Source: [Mycobacterium] zoologicum (lineage in GTDB: Bacteria > Actinomycetota > Actinomycetes > Mycobacteriales > Mycobacteriaceae). From it: a DNA stretch of 64,000 nt. A program made the translations under genes and the position numbers. The stretch lies in the NCBI RefSeq assembly GCF_020172665.1, contig NZ_CP083985.1, positions 876,502 through 940,501 of the forward strand. The letters are read 5' to 3'. The notes below the pieces were generated by a model. That model saw nothing but the letters and a program-made list of their open reading frames with translations, was not told the DNA's origin and ran no database searches. Positions 24,088 through 34,188 of the stretch are shown one piece after another; the first letter of the stretch is position 1; every line of letters begins with the position of its first letter.

Positions 24088-24546
24088 TCAGCCGTTTTCG
24101 GCGGCTGCCTTGATCCTGTTCAACGAGGCGTTCATGCCCTCGACCAGCTCCTGCTCGAAGTTGGGCGTCCCGCCCATGAACTTGCCCACCATAAACGCCG
24201 AGAACGCGGTGGTGGCGCCGTTCTCGACGTGCCGGCTCTCGGTGACCCGGGTGCCCTGCGCGGTCGGCTCCAGCTCGTAGCTCCACACGCTGCGGTTCTC
24301 GACGACCCGGAAGGCCAGCTTGCGGTGCGGGACGTACTCGGTGATGACCGAGGTGGTGGGCCAGTACGTCCAGCCACGCCGGTTGAAGTTGATGGTGCGG
24401 GTTCCCGGGCGGACCGCACCCAGCGGCTTCATCCACCGGCACTGCGGGCTCCACTGCGGCATACGCCGGAAGTCGGAGATCAGCTCCCACACCTTGGCGA
24501 CCGGCGCATCGATGTCGATATGTGTCTGCAGCAGTGGTTGTGCCAT
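24088..24546 (-). CDS. SRPBCC family protein
   Basis: A 152-residue START/polyketide-cyclase fold protein. It begins LLQTHIDIDAPVAKVWELIS, and has DFRRMPQWSPQCRW in the first helix-loop. Then come the sheet segments FRVVENRSVWSYELEP and GTRVTESRHVENG, and a long C-terminal helix (EQELVEGMNASLNRIKAAAE). It probably binds a hydrophobic ligand; no ligand can be named. It lies 33 bases downstream of the DUF2530 gene on the same strand. Confidence 0.75.
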   Translation of the reverse strand: MAQPLLQTHIDIDAPVAKVWELISDFRRMPQWSPQCRWMKPLGAVRPGTRTINFNRRGWTYWPTTSVITEYVPHRKLAFRVVENRSVWSYELEPTAQGTRVTESRHVENGATTAFSAFMVGKFMGGTPNFEQELVEGMNASLNRIKAAAENG

Positions 24547-24579
24547 TGCGATCCTCCTTGAATTGGTTGGGCCGCAGCC

Positions 24580-24840
24580 CTATTCGTTCTCCAGCCCGGT
24601 CTGGGCACCGCGTGCGCCGCGGCGCGCTGCGCTGCGTTGCACCAGAAATATGGTGGTTCCGATCACCCCGACGCCCAGGCCGGCCAGGCTCACCGGCCGC
24701 CAGGACTCCAAGCCGGGCACCGCGAACGCGGCGATGGTGGCAAGGGAGAACCCGGAGACGCCGGTCCCGATCACCGGCCAGACCCGCAGCAGTGCGGCCG
24801 GCAACGGCGGCGGCTCGGGGGTGGGCTCAGGCGGGGTCAT
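24580..24840 (-). CDS. DUF2530 membrane protein, Rv0879c-like
   Basis: An 86-residue protein with a proline-rich N-terminus (PPEPTPEPPPLPAALLRVWP) and two transmembrane helices (FSLATIAAFAVPGLESW and VSLAGLGVGVIGTTIFLVQ). The tail is basic. It matches the DUF2530 family, represented by Rv0879c in the same genomic position. Function is unknown. It is divergent from the SpoU methyltransferase gene, with only 39 bases between the starts. Confidence 0.75.
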   Translation of the reverse strand: MTPPEPTPEPPPLPAALLRVWPVIGTGVSGFSLATIAAFAVPGLESWRPVSLAGLGVGVIGTTIFLVQRSAARRGARGAQTGLENE

Positions 24841-24845
24841 CGCCG

Positions 24846-24872
24846 TTGACGTTAGCGCCTCGCCGGTAATGT
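24846..24872 (+). promoter_or_regulatory. Promoter giving a leaderless GTG start for the SpoU methyltransferase
   Basis: TTGACG (24846-24851) and TAATGT (24867-24872) form a promoter with a short 15-base spacer. The GTG start at 24880 is 7 bases after the -10, so the transcript probably begins at the start codon. Confidence 0.5.
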
Positions 24873-24879
24873 TCGGTCA

Positions 24880-25704
24880 GTGGCCAGGGTCCTCGACGTC
24901 GTCGACATCGCGGATCCCGCCGATCCACGGCTCGACGACTTCCGTGACCTCAACAGCATCGACCGCCGCCCGGACCTGCCCACCGGCAAAGGCCTGGTGA
25001 TCGCCGAAGGGGTCCTGGTGGTGCAGCGGATGCTGGCCTCGCGGTTTGACCCCCGGGCGCTGCTGGGCACCGATCGCCGCCTCAGCGAGCTCGCCGACGA
25101 TCTGGCCGGCCGTGACGTCCCCTACTACCGGGTGTCGGCCGAGGTGATGGCGCACGTGGTGGGGTTTCATCTCAACCGCGGTGTGCTGGCTGCCGCCTCC
25201 CGGGTGCCGGAGCCGACACTCGCCGACCTGCTCGTCGGCGCCCGCACCATCGCGGTGCTCGAGGGCGTCAACGACCACGAGAATCTGGGCTCGATCTTCC
25301 GCAACGGCGCCGGGCTGGGCGTCGACGCGGTGGTGTTCGGTGCCGGCTGCGCCGACCCGCTGTACCGGCGGGCGGTGCGGGTCTCGATGGGGCACGCCCT
25401 GCTGGTGCCCTACGTCCGCTCCACCCGGTGGCCCGACGACCTGAGCCTGCTGCGCGAGCACGGCTTCCGACTGCTGGCGATGACGCCGGACCCGCGGGCG
25501 CAGACGCTGTCGGCGGCGATGGACACGGTGCGCGACGAGCCGTTGGCGGTGCTGGTCGGGGCGGAAGGCCCCGGACTGTCCGAAACCACGATGCGCGCCA
25601 GCGACATCCGGGTGCGCATCCCGATGTCGCGGGGGACCGACTCGCTCAATGTCGCGACGGCGGCCGCGCTGGCCTTCTACGAACGCTGCAGGACGGCGCC
25701 GTGA
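24880..25704 (+). CDS. SpoU/TrmH family RNA 2'-O-methyltransferase, Rv0881-like
   Basis: A GTG-started protein of 274 residues with an N-terminal RNA-binding substrate domain and a C-terminal SPOUT knot domain. The three TrmH motifs are present: NDHENLGSIFRNG (motif 1, Asn and Arg), VLVGAEGPGLSE (motif 2), and IPMSRGTDSLNVATAAALAF (motif 3). It methylates a ribose in rRNA or tRNA; the target nucleotide is unknown. The gene for the MarR regulator Rv0880, upstream in M. tuberculosis, is absent here. Confidence 0.85.
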   Translation: MARVLDVVDIADPADPRLDDFRDLNSIDRRPDLPTGKGLVIAEGVLVVQRMLASRFDPRALLGTDRRLSELADDLAGRDVPYYRVSAEVMAHVVGFHLNRGVLAAASRVPEPTLADLLVGARTIAVLEGVNDHENLGSIFRNGAGLGVDAVVFGAGCADPLYRRAVRVSMGHALLVPYVRSTRWPDDLSLLREHGFRLLAMTPDPRAQTLSAAMDTVRDEPLAVLVGAEGPGLSETTMRASDIRVRIPMSRGTDSLNVATAAALAFYERCRTAP

Positions 25705-25970
25705 TGCCCGACGAGCAGACTCCTTGGGCAACGGGTTTGACGGTGGCCGGATTCGTGGCGGCGGTGGTCGGCACTGCGATCACCGTGTTGAGCCTGGGCC
25801 TGGAACGGGTGCACCCCGCGGTGGCGGTCGGGCTCAACGTGGTCGCGGTGGGCGGGTTGGCGCCCACGGTGTGGGGCTGGCGGCACACCCAGGTGCTGCG
25901 GTGGTTCGCGCTGGGAATCGGAATCGGTGTCGCGGGGGCGTGGCTGGTGCTGTTGGCGACGGCCGGTTGA
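25704..25970 (+). CDS. DUF2537 membrane protein, Rv0882-like
   Basis: An 88-residue protein with three hydrophobic helices (VAGFVAAVVGTAITVLSLGL, AVGLNVVAVGGLAPTVWGW and FALGIGIGVAGAWLVLLAT). Its start overlaps the stop of the SpoU gene (TGATG type), so it is co-translated. It matches the actinobacterial DUF2537 family in the position of Rv0882. Function is unknown. Confidence 0.75.
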   Translation: MPDEQTPWATGLTVAGFVAAVVGTAITVLSLGLERVHPAVAVGLNVVAVGGLAPTVWGWRHTQVLRWFALGIGIGVAGAWLVLLATAG

Positions 25971-25972
25971 GG

Positions 25973-26761
25973 TCAGCCCTGACCGGCCGTTCCGGTTCCG
26001 GTGGAGCGCACCCCGAGTAGCACGTCCTCCCAGCCCGGAACCTCCGGCTTGCTGCGACGGGCCTTTGGCGCCGAACGCCGGCGGACCGGCTCACTCTCGG
26101 GCACCGCCGGCGCGGCGGGCTCCTCGAAGTCCAGCTCGGCGACGGGGGCCACCGGCCGCAGCGGACGGTCGAAAGCCGGATCGATCAGCTCCATCGCCGC
26201 GTCGTCGGCGGCGGTGACCGTCCCGCCGTGCGCGCCCGGGGTGAAGCGGAAGTGCGCGACGTTGTCCGAGCGGCCCGCCTTCCAGGCCAGCTGCACCGTC
26301 CAGCGTCCGTCCTCGTTGCGCCAGGCGTCCCAGCTGGTGTGTTCGGTGCTCAGGCCGCGTGCCATGAGGGCGCCGGTGATCACCTCGATCAGGGTCGGCA
26401 CCGCCGGACCATCGGCCAGCACCGGGTGGGCGGCGGTGGCCAGCTCTGCGGCCCGCGAGCGCTCGAGCAGCACCGGGTGCGCGAACCGTTCCACCCGGGC
26501 GATGTCCACGCCGGCGGCCGCGGCGACCTGCTCCACCGACGCTCCGGCGCGAATCCTCGATTGGATGTCCTTGGGCCGCAGCATGGAACCTCCCAGGTCG
26601 ATCTGGGCCTGTCCGGCGCGGCTCTCGGCGCGCACCGCGCCCCGCAGCCGGTCGTCGATCCGTACCCGGAACATGTCGGTGCGCTCGTCCTCGCCGCCGA
26701 CGCTCTCGCAGATGATGTGCTTGCCGTCGACATCGAGACCGATGACTGTCAGTTCCCTCAT
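25973..26761 (-). CDS. sepH: Cell division protein SepH (DUF3071)
   Basis: A 262-residue protein. The N-terminal conserved region (MRELTVIGLDVDGKHIICES) is followed by LRPKDIQSRIRAGASVEQVA, a helix-turn-helix-like module, and PVLLERSRAAELATAAHPV. A linker then leads to a basic, disordered C-terminus (RRRSAPKARRSKPEVPGWED). SepH is an actinobacterial FtsZ-binding protein that stimulates Z-ring assembly. A strong GAGGAGAAG ribosome-binding site precedes the ATG at 26761. It is the orthologue of Rv0883c, next to serC. Confidence 0.85.
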   Translation of the reverse strand: MRELTVIGLDVDGKHIICESVGGEDERTDMFRVRIDDRLRGAVRAESRAGQAQIDLGGSMLRPKDIQSRIRAGASVEQVAAAAGVDIARVERFAHPVLLERSRAAELATAAHPVLADGPAVPTLIEVITGALMARGLSTEHTSWDAWRNEDGRWTVQLAWKAGRSDNVAHFRFTPGAHGGTVTAADDAAMELIDPAFDRPLRPVAPVAELDFEEPAAPAVPESEPVRRRSAPKARRSKPEVPGWEDVLLGVRSTGTGTAGQG

Positions 26762-26851
26762 GACTTCTCCTCGCGACGGCCCGTTAGCTGCGGACTCTAG
26801 TGCAGCGCGCGGCCCCGACCGCGGTGACACGCTGGCCTTATAACGAGATGA

Positions 26852-28063
<1,212 letters not shown>

Positions 28064-28118
28064 TCACGGCCACAGTCCTGCTCAGAAGCCTGGACGAGTA
28101 GCCGATACCTGCGGTACC

Positions 28119-28130
28119 GTTATACATAAC
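28119..28130. promoter_or_regulatory. GTTATACATAAC palindrome in the diiron oxygenase promoter region
   Basis: Inverted arms GTTAT and ATAAC flank a 2-base centre, 37 bases upstream of the ATG at 28167. The AT-rich core TATACAT is a plausible -10, so it may be a promoter, an operator, or both. Confidence 0.35.
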
Positions 28131-28166
28131 AAGCCCAAATGTAAAGAACTCCTGGGGGTGTCTTCG

Positions 28167-29207
28167 ATGGCTCAGACCGTTGCTCAGAAGCCGGCTCGCA
28201 CTCGCATCATTCGGCGGTGGCGCGCCAACATGGAGGTGTCCGACGACACCCAGTACGTCGACATGCTCAACACCCTGTCGGAGGGGTCGGTTCGCCGGCA
28301 CTTCAACCCCTACATCGACATCGACTGGGACAGCCCGGAATTCAAGGTCATCGACAACGACCCCCGCTGGAAGCTGCCCGCCACCGACCCGATCGGCAAG
28401 CACCCCTGGTACGCCGAACAGTCCGAAGAGCGCCAGATCAAGATCGGCATGTGGCGTCAGGCCAACGTCGCCAAGGTCGGGCTGCACTTCGAGTCCATCC
28501 TGATCCGCGGCCTGCTCAACTACGCGTTCTGGCTGCCCAACGGCTCACCGGAGTACCGGTACTGCCTGCACGAGTCGGTCGAGGAGTGCAACCACACCTT
28601 GATGTTCCAGGAGATGGTGAACCACATCGGCGAAGACGTGCCCGGCATGCCGCGGATGCTCAAGTGGATCGCCGCGTTCATCCCGCTGGTCGCCGGGCCC
28701 CTGCCCATCCCGTTCTGGTTCGGCATCCTCGCCGGCGAAGAGCCGATCGACCACATCCAGAAGGACATCCTGCGCGAGGGCAAGACGCTGCATCCGATCA
28801 TGGAGAAAGTGATGGCGATTCACGTCGCCGAAGAGGCGCGCCACATCTCCTTCGCCCACGAGTACCTCAGCAAGCGCATCCCGGACCTGCCGCGCCGCAA
28901 GCGATTCTGGCTGTCGCTGTTCGTACCGCTGACCATGCGCATCCTGTGTTCGGCGATCGTCGTCCCGCCGAAGGCGTTCTGGAACGAGTTCGACATCCCC
29001 CGCTCGGTGCGCAAGGACATCTTCTTCCGGTCGGCCGACGCCAAGCTGATGCTGTCCAACATGTTCGCCGACGTGCGCATGCTCTGCCACGACACCGGGC
29101 TGATGAACCCGGTCGCCAAGCTGGTGTGGAAGATGTGCCGGATCAGCGGGGCACCGTCGCGGTTCCGCGCCCAGCCGCAGCGCGCGCACCTGGCGCCCGC
29201 CGCCTGA
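28167..29207 (+). CDS. AurF-like diiron oxygenase, Rv0885-like
   Basis: A 346-residue ferritin-like helical protein of the actinobacterial AurF (p-aminobenzoate N-oxygenase)-like family. Probable diiron ligands are in HESVEECNHTLMFQEMVNH and HVAEEARHISFAHEYL (EExxH type), with an earlier Glu in GLHFESILIRG. A hydrophobic hairpin (WIAAFIPLVAGPLPIPFWFG) may contact membrane. The substrate is unknown. The electron donor may be FprB, encoded 22 bases downstream; the pair is conserved with Rv0885-Rv0886. The ATG at 28167 fits the family start. Confidence 0.75.
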   Translation: MAQTVAQKPARTRIIRRWRANMEVSDDTQYVDMLNTLSEGSVRRHFNPYIDIDWDSPEFKVIDNDPRWKLPATDPIGKHPWYAEQSEERQIKIGMWRQANVAKVGLHFESILIRGLLNYAFWLPNGSPEYRYCLHESVEECNHTLMFQEMVNHIGEDVPGMPRMLKWIAAFIPLVAGPLPIPFWFGILAGEEPIDHIQKDILREGKTLHPIMEKVMAIHVAEEARHISFAHEYLSKRIPDLPRRKRFWLSLFVPLTMRILCSAIVVPPKAFWNEFDIPRSVRKDIFFRSADAKLMLSNMFADVRMLCHDTGLMNPVAKLVWKMCRISGAPSRFRAQPQRAHLAPAA

Positions 29208-29229
29208 GCCCGCCCGAGCTCACCGCCAC

Positions 29230-30921
29230 ATGCCGCACGTCATCAGCCAGGCATGCTGTAACGACGCGTCCTGCGTCTTCGCCTGCCCGGTCTACTGCAT
29301 TCACCCGAGCCCGGACGAACCGGACTTCGCCACCTCGGAGATGCTCTACATCGATCCGGACGCCTGCGTGGACTGCGGCGCCTGTGTTCGGGCCTGCCCG
29401 GTCGACGCGATCTATCCGGACACCGCGCTACCGGCCGCCCAGCTGCCGTTCGTCGAGATCAACAAGTCGTACTACCCCAAGCGCCCCGAAGGGGTGAAGC
29501 TTCCGCCGACGTCCAAGCTGGCTCCGATCCTGCCCGCCGCCGAACTGCACCAGCGCGGCAAGTACCCGCTGACGGTCGCGATCGTGGGTTCCGGACCGGC
29601 CGCCATGTACGCCGCCGACGAGCTGCTCACCCAGCCCGGCGTGCTGGTCAACATGTTCGAAAAGCTACCCACGCCTTACGGTTTGGTGCGCGCCGGGGTG
29701 GCGCCGGATCATCAGCACACCAAGCTGGTGACCCGGCTCTTCGACTCGATCTCCTGGCGGCGCGGCTTCAACTTCTTCCTCAACGTCGAAGTGGGCAAAC
29801 ACATCAGCCACGCCGACCTGCTCGAGCACCACCACGCGGTGCTCTATGCCTCCGGCGCGCTGCATGACCGCCGGCTGGAGATCGACGGCATGGATCTGCC
29901 CGGCACCGGCACCGCCACCGAAGTGGTCGGCTGGTACAACGGGCACCCCGACTTCGTCGGCCTGCCGGTGGATCTCAGCCACGAGCGGGTGGTCATCGTC
30001 GGCAACGGCAACGTGGCGCTGGACGTCGCGCGCATCCTGACCTGCGACCCGGACAAGCTGGCCGACACCGACATCGCCGATCACGCGCTGGCCGTGTTGC
30101 GCGAATCCAACGTGGCCGAAGTGGTGATCGTCGCCCGGCGCGGGCCGATCGACTCCGCGTTCACCCTGCCCGAGCTGGTCGGCCTGACCCAGGCCGTCGA
30201 CGTGGTGCTCGATGTCGAGGACCACGCCCGGGTGCGCAACGATCTCGCGACCGTCACCGACAACTTCACCCGCCGGAAGCTGGAGATCCTGGCCAAGCTC
30301 GGTGACTCCTCAGCGCCGATCACCAAGCCGCGTATCCGGTTCGCCTACGGCCTGACCCCCGCCCGGGTGATCGGCGAGAACCGGCCTACCGCAATCGAAT
30401 TCACTGTCACCGGCACCGAAGAGGTCCGGTCGATCGATGCCGGGTTGATGCTCACCTCGATCGGCTATCACGGCACCCCGATCGCCGACCTGCCGTTCGA
30501 CGACGACGCCGGTGTGGTCCCCAATGAGGGCGGCCGCGTCGTCGACCCGGCGACCGGGCAGCGGGTGCCCGGGGCTTACGTGTCGGGCTGGATCAAGCGC
30601 GGCACCAACGGATTCATCGGCACCAACAAGTCGGACTCGCTGATGACGATCCAGGCCCTGGCCGCCGACTACAACGCCGACCTGCTCACCGAACCCTCCG
30701 CCGGGCCGCGCGCGGTCGCCCGGATGGTGCACGCCCGTCAGCCCGACGTGATCGATGCCGCCGGCTGGAAGGCCATCGACTCCGCTGAGATCGCCCGCGG
30801 CGACGCCCAAGACCGTCCGCGGGTGAAGTTCACTCGGGTTCCGGACATGCTCGACGTGGTGACCGACCACTCCGACGTGCCACTGCTGCAGAACCTGCTC
30901 GGCGCGTTGCGGAGACGCTGA
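29230..30921 (+). CDS. fprB: Ferredoxin/ferredoxin-NADP reductase FprB
   Basis: A 563-residue fusion. The N-terminal ferredoxin domain carries CNDASCVFACPVYC and CVDCGACVRACPVDAIYP for two iron-sulfur clusters. A flavoprotein reductase follows, with the FAD site TVAIVGSGPAAMYAADELL, the family LPTPYGLVRAGVAPDHQ, the NADP site VVIVGNGNVALDVARIL and the C-terminal GWIKRGTNGFIGTNKSDS. It passes electrons from NADPH to iron-sulfur or oxygenase partners. It is co-directional with and close to the diiron gene. Its 3' end is followed by a 53-bp hairpin repeat shared with citA. Confidence 0.92.
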   Translation: MPHVISQACCNDASCVFACPVYCIHPSPDEPDFATSEMLYIDPDACVDCGACVRACPVDAIYPDTALPAAQLPFVEINKSYYPKRPEGVKLPPTSKLAPILPAAELHQRGKYPLTVAIVGSGPAAMYAADELLTQPGVLVNMFEKLPTPYGLVRAGVAPDHQHTKLVTRLFDSISWRRGFNFFLNVEVGKHISHADLLEHHHAVLYASGALHDRRLEIDGMDLPGTGTATEVVGWYNGHPDFVGLPVDLSHERVVIVGNGNVALDVARILTCDPDKLADTDIADHALAVLRESNVAEVVIVARRGPIDSAFTLPELVGLTQAVDVVLDVEDHARVRNDLATVTDNFTRRKLEILAKLGDSSAPITKPRIRFAYGLTPARVIGENRPTAIEFTVTGTEEVRSIDAGLMLTSIGYHGTPIADLPFDDDAGVVPNEGGRVVDPATGQRVPGAYVSGWIKRGTNGFIGTNKSDSLMTIQALAADYNADLLTEPSAGPRAVARMVHARQPDVIDAAGWKAIDSAEIARGDAQDRPRVKFTRVPDMLDVVTDHSDVPLLQNLLGALRRR

Positions 30922-30928
30922 GTCCTTT

Positions 30929-30981
30929 GCGATTTCGGCGCGATAATCGTCGCCCAGCGCAAGTTATCGCGCCGAAGTCGC
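30929..30981. repeat. 53-bp dispersed hairpin repeat, copy A (fprB/citA junction)
   Basis: Arms of 18 bases (GCGATTTCGGCGCGATAA and its near-perfect complement, one mismatch) flank a 17-base loop containing CGTCGCCCAGCGC. The right arm supplies the TAA stop of citA (30964-30966). A second copy is at 43680-43732. The position between convergent genes suggests a bidirectional terminator or a REP-like element. Confidence 0.85.
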
Positions 30982-32085
30982 TAACTTGTCCCAGCCCGCG
31001 ACCGAGTCCGCGCTGCGCGGACCGGGGCCGACGTAGATCGCCGACGGGCGCACCAGCTTGCCCAGCCCCTTCTGCTCCATGATGTGCGCGCACCAGCCCG
31101 CGGTGCGTCCGCAGGTGAACATCGCCGGCATCATGGCCGGCGGCACCTGCGCGAAGTCCAGGATGACCGCGGCCCAGAACTCGACGTTGGTCTCGATGGC
31201 CCGGTCCGGGCGACGCTCCCGAAGCTCGGCCAGTGCGGCCTGCTCCAGCGCCGCGGCCACTTCGTATCGGGGCGCGTTCAGTCGCTTGGCGGTGGCGCGC
31301 AGCACCCGGGCGCGCGGGTCCTCGGCGCGATACACCCGGTGCCCGAAGCCCATCAGCTTCTCGCGGCGGTCGAGGATGCCCTTGACCACGGCGCGGGCGT
31401 CGCCGGATTTCTCCACCTCGGCGATCATCGGGATCACCCGGGCCGGCGCGCCGCCGTGCAGCGGGCCGCTCATGGCGCCGATCGCGCCCGAGAGCGCCGC
31501 GCCGACGTCGGCGCCGGTGGAGGCGATCACCCGTGCGGTGAAGGTCGAGGCGTTCATGCCATGCTCGGCCGCCGACACCCAGTAGGCGTCGATCGCCTCG
31601 ACGTGGCGGGGGTCGGGCTCCCCGAGCCAGCGGGTCATGAACCGCTCGGTGATGGTGGCGCAGCCGTCGATCTTCGACTGCGGCACCGGCGCCTGCGAGC
31701 CGCGCGCCGACTGGGCGACGTAGGACAGCACCATCACCGCGGCGCGGGCCAACTGGTCGCGGGCGGTGGCGTCGTCGGTGTCCAGCAGCGGCGCAAAGCC
31801 CCACTGCGGCGCCAGCATCGCCACCCCGGCCTGGGCGTCCACCCGGACGTCACCGGTGCGCACCGACAGCTCCTGCGGCTCGGCGGGTGCCAGCGGACGG
31901 GCGAAGGAGCCGTCGACCAGCAGGGCCCACACGTCACCGAAGCTGACCTTGCCGGCCAGATCCTCGATGTCCACCCCGCGGTAGCGCAGGGCGCCACCGT
32001 CCTTGTCCGGCTCGGCGATCTCGGTGGTGAAGGCCACCGTGCCTTCGAGGCCGGCGACGAAGTTCTCCGGTACCGCAGCAGTCAT
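30964..32085 (-). CDS. citA: Citrate synthase CitA (Rv0889c)
   Basis: A 373-residue citrate synthase condensing acetyl-CoA with oxaloacetate. Family motifs are LRYRGVDIEDLAG, AAEHGMNASTFTARVIAST with the first catalytic His, GPLHGGAPARVIPMI with the second His, and [19 protein letters not shown] with the catalytic HR. The start at 32085 (MTAAVPENF) matches the family. The last residues (ATSAR) and the stop are encoded by the 53-bp hairpin repeat. A second citrate synthase, gltA2, is encoded at 34239. Confidence 0.9.
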   Translation of the reverse strand: MTAAVPENFVAGLEGTVAFTTEIAEPDKDGGALRYRGVDIEDLAGKVSFGDVWALLVDGSFARPLAPAEPQELSVRTGDVRVDAQAGVAMLAPQWGFAPLLDTDDATARDQLARAAVMVLSYVAQSARGSQAPVPQSKIDGCATITERFMTRWLGEPDPRHVEAIDAYWVSAAEHGMNASTFTARVIASTGADVGAALSGAIGAMSGPLHGGAPARVIPMIAEVEKSGDARAVVKGILDRREKLMGFGHRVYRAEDPRARVLRATAKRLNAPRYEVAAALEQAALAELRERRPDRAIETNVEFWAAVILDFAQVPPAMMPAMFTCGRTAGWCAHIMEQKGLGKLVRPSAIYVGPGPRSADSVAGWDKLATSAR

Positions 32086-32121
32086 GACCGCAATTCTTCC
32101 ACCCGCGTGCGCGACACTTAC

Positions 32122-32133
32122 TACCGGCCGGTA
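32122..32133. promoter_or_regulatory. TACCGGCCGGTA palindrome upstream of citA
   Basis: A perfect 12-base palindrome lies in the 85-base region between the divergent starts of citA and pdxH, inside the wider TTAC-TACCGGCCGGTAA. Its symmetry and centre resemble operators of TetR-family regulators. The regulator is not identifiable here. Confidence 0.4.
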
Positions 32134-32170
32134 ACACGGCCTGGGCTGCGCCGGGGCGTAGCGTTGGGCG

Positions 32171-32830
32171 GTGCGAAGGACGGGCCCCGACAACGAGCAC
32201 CTGGCGGCGATGCGAGTGGAATACCGGGAGAAGGACAACAGCGGCGATCTCGAAGCCGACTGGCTCTCCGACGGCTGGGAGGCTCTGCTGCGCAACTGGA
32301 TCGGCGACGCCGAGGCCGCCGGGATCGCCGAACCCAACGCGATGGTGGTCGCGACCGTCGAAGACGGCCGACCGGTCACCCGCTCGGTGCTGTGCAAGAA
32401 TCTCGACGCCCGCGGCGTCACGTTCTTCACCGACGCCGGCTCGGCGAAGGCCACCGACCTGGCAGCCACCCCGTTCGCGTCGGCGACGTTCCCCTGGTAC
32501 CAGCTGGGTCGCCAGGTCCACATCCGCGGCCGGGTGAGCCGGACCGACGCCGCGGAGCCCGCCGAATACTGGGTGCACCGGCCGCGGGCGTCGCAGCTGG
32601 GGTTCTGGGCGTCGCAGCAGTCCCGGCCGGTCGCCTCCCGCGCCGCGTTGCTCGATCAGCTGGCCGAGGTGACCGAGCGCTTCGCCGACCTCGAGCAGGT
32701 CCCGGTCCCGTCCAACTGGACCGGATACACCATCGCGCCGGAGGTCGTGGAGTTCTGGCAGGGTCGGGAAGGCCGGTTGCACAACAGGATTCGGGTGAGC
32801 GGCGGGCGCATCGAGCGCCTGCAGCCGTAG
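32171..32830 (+). CDS. pdxH: Pyridoxamine 5'-phosphate oxidase PdxH
   Basis: A 219-residue FMN enzyme that oxidises pyridoxine/pyridoxamine 5'-phosphate to PLP. Characteristic segments are [57 protein letters not shown] and [15 protein letters not shown]. The C-terminus is [19 protein letters not shown]. The GTG at 32171 is used; the ATG at 32210 (MRVEYREKD) is a shorter alternative. In M. tuberculosis the equivalent (Rv2607) lies elsewhere. Confidence 0.9.
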   Translation: MRRTGPDNEHLAAMRVEYREKDNSGDLEADWLSDGWEALLRNWIGDAEAAGIAEPNAMVVATVEDGRPVTRSVLCKNLDARGVTFFTDAGSAKATDLAATPFASATFPWYQLGRQVHIRGRVSRTDAAEPAEYWVHRPRASQLGFWASQQSRPVASRAALLDQLAEVTERFADLEQVPVPSNWTGYTIAPEVVEFWQGREGRLHNRIRVSGGRIERLQP

Positions 32831-32847
32831 CTTCCGGGCCCGATCAG

Positions 32848-34137
32848 GTGAGGTTGTTCGCCGACACCACCCCGCTGCGCAGCCCGGATTTCCGGCGGCT
32901 GTGGGTGGCGGGGATCCCGACCGTCATCGGGGCGAACCTGACCATCTTCGCGGTACCGGTGCAGATCTACGCGCTCACCGGAAGTTCCGCCTACGTCGGG
33001 CTGGCCGGGCTGTTCGCGCTGGTTCCGCTGGTGGTATTCGGGCTGCTGGGCGGCGCCTGGGCCGACGCGATGGACCGCCGCACCCTGCTGATCATCGCCT
33101 CGTGCGGACTGGCCGTCGCGTCGGTGCTGCTGTGGGTCCAGGCCCTGGTCGGGGCCGGGGTCTGGGTGGTGCTGTGCCTGCTGGCGGTGCAGCAGAGCTT
33201 CTACGCCATCAACGCACCCACGCGCTCCGCGGCGATCCCGCGGATGGTCGCCGCCGGCGACCTGCCCGCCGCCAACTCGCTGAACATGACCGTTGCGCAG
33301 TTCGGCGCGATCGTCGGGCCGCTGCTGGCGGGCCTGCTGCTGAACTGGGTCGACCTGCCCACCCTGTACCTGATCGACTCGGTCACGTGCCTGATCCCGG
33401 TCTGGGCGACGTGGCGACTGGCTCCGATGCCGCCGGTGGAAACGGCCGGGGGCTCTCGTTTCGGGCTCGCTGCGGTGGCCGACGGCTTCCGGTATCTGGC
33501 CACCAACACCGTGGTGCTGATGTCGTTCGTGGTGGACCTGATCGCGATGGTGCTGGGCATGCCGCGTGCGCTGTTCCCGCAGATCGCCGCGGTGGACTTC
33601 GGCGGGCCGGTCGAGGGCGGCACGACGATGGCGCTGCTGGCCGCGGCCATGTCGGCCGGGGCGGTGGCCGGTGGGGTGTTCTCCGGCTGGTTGCCGCGGG
33701 TCGACCGGCAGGGCCTGGCGATCGTGGTCGCCATCGTGGTCTGGGGAGCGGCCATGGCCGGCTTCGGGCTGGCGGTCGGGAGGGCCGACGGCCATCCCGG
33801 CGCGGTGTTGTGGGTGGCGTTGGCGTTCCTGGCGGTCGGCGGAGCCGCGGACATGGTGTCGGCGGCGTTTCGTTCGACGATGCTCCAGGAGGCCGCCTCC
33901 GACGAGATTCGCGGCCGGTTGCAGGGGGTCTTCATCGTCGTCGTCGCAGGTGGCCCACGGCTCGCGGACACTGTCCACGGCGCGGCCGGAGCCGTGGTGG
34001 GCACCTCGGTTGCGGCCGCCGGCGGTGGGGTGCTGGTGGTGATGGGCACGGTTCTCGCAGCGCTCGCGGTGCCCGCGTTCCTGGGCTACCGCAGGCCCGG
34101 CGCGGTTCAACGACCGCCGTCCCGCTATGACCGATGA
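32848..34137 (+). CDS. MFS exporter (MFS_3/EntS-like)
   Basis: A GTG-started protein of 429 residues with about 12 transmembrane helices. It begins TTPLRSPDFRRLWVAG, a typical MFS_3 start. The loop 2-3 motif is GGAWADAMDRRTLLII, and NAPTRSAAIPRMVAAGDLPA, conserved in enterobactin-exporter-like proteins, follows. The C-terminal half has FRSTMLQEAASDEIRGRLQG. The exported compound is unknown. It follows pdxH by 17 bases on the same strand. Confidence 0.8.
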   Translation: MRLFADTTPLRSPDFRRLWVAGIPTVIGANLTIFAVPVQIYALTGSSAYVGLAGLFALVPLVVFGLLGGAWADAMDRRTLLIIASCGLAVASVLLWVQALVGAGVWVVLCLLAVQQSFYAINAPTRSAAIPRMVAAGDLPAANSLNMTVAQFGAIVGPLLAGLLLNWVDLPTLYLIDSVTCLIPVWATWRLAPMPPVETAGGSRFGLAAVADGFRYLATNTVVLMSFVVDLIAMVLGMPRALFPQIAAVDFGGPVEGGTTMALLAAAMSAGAVAGGVFSGWLPRVDRQGLAIVVAIVVWGAAMAGFGLAVGRADGHPGAVLWVALAFLAVGGAADMVSAAFRSTMLQEAASDEIRGRLQGVFIVVVAGGPRLADTVHGAAGAVVGTSVAAAGGGVLVVMGTVLAALAVPAFLGYRRPGAVQRPPSRYDR

Positions 34138-34188
34138 GGGATACCGTGACCCGGGGGGGCGCGTCGGCCCGGAACCGACTACCTTTCC

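Noticed and set aside
31084..34137. Possible 1017-residue protein ending in the MFS transporter
   Set aside because: The N-terminal 600 codons run antisense to citA and out of frame through pdxH; MFS homology starts at 32848.
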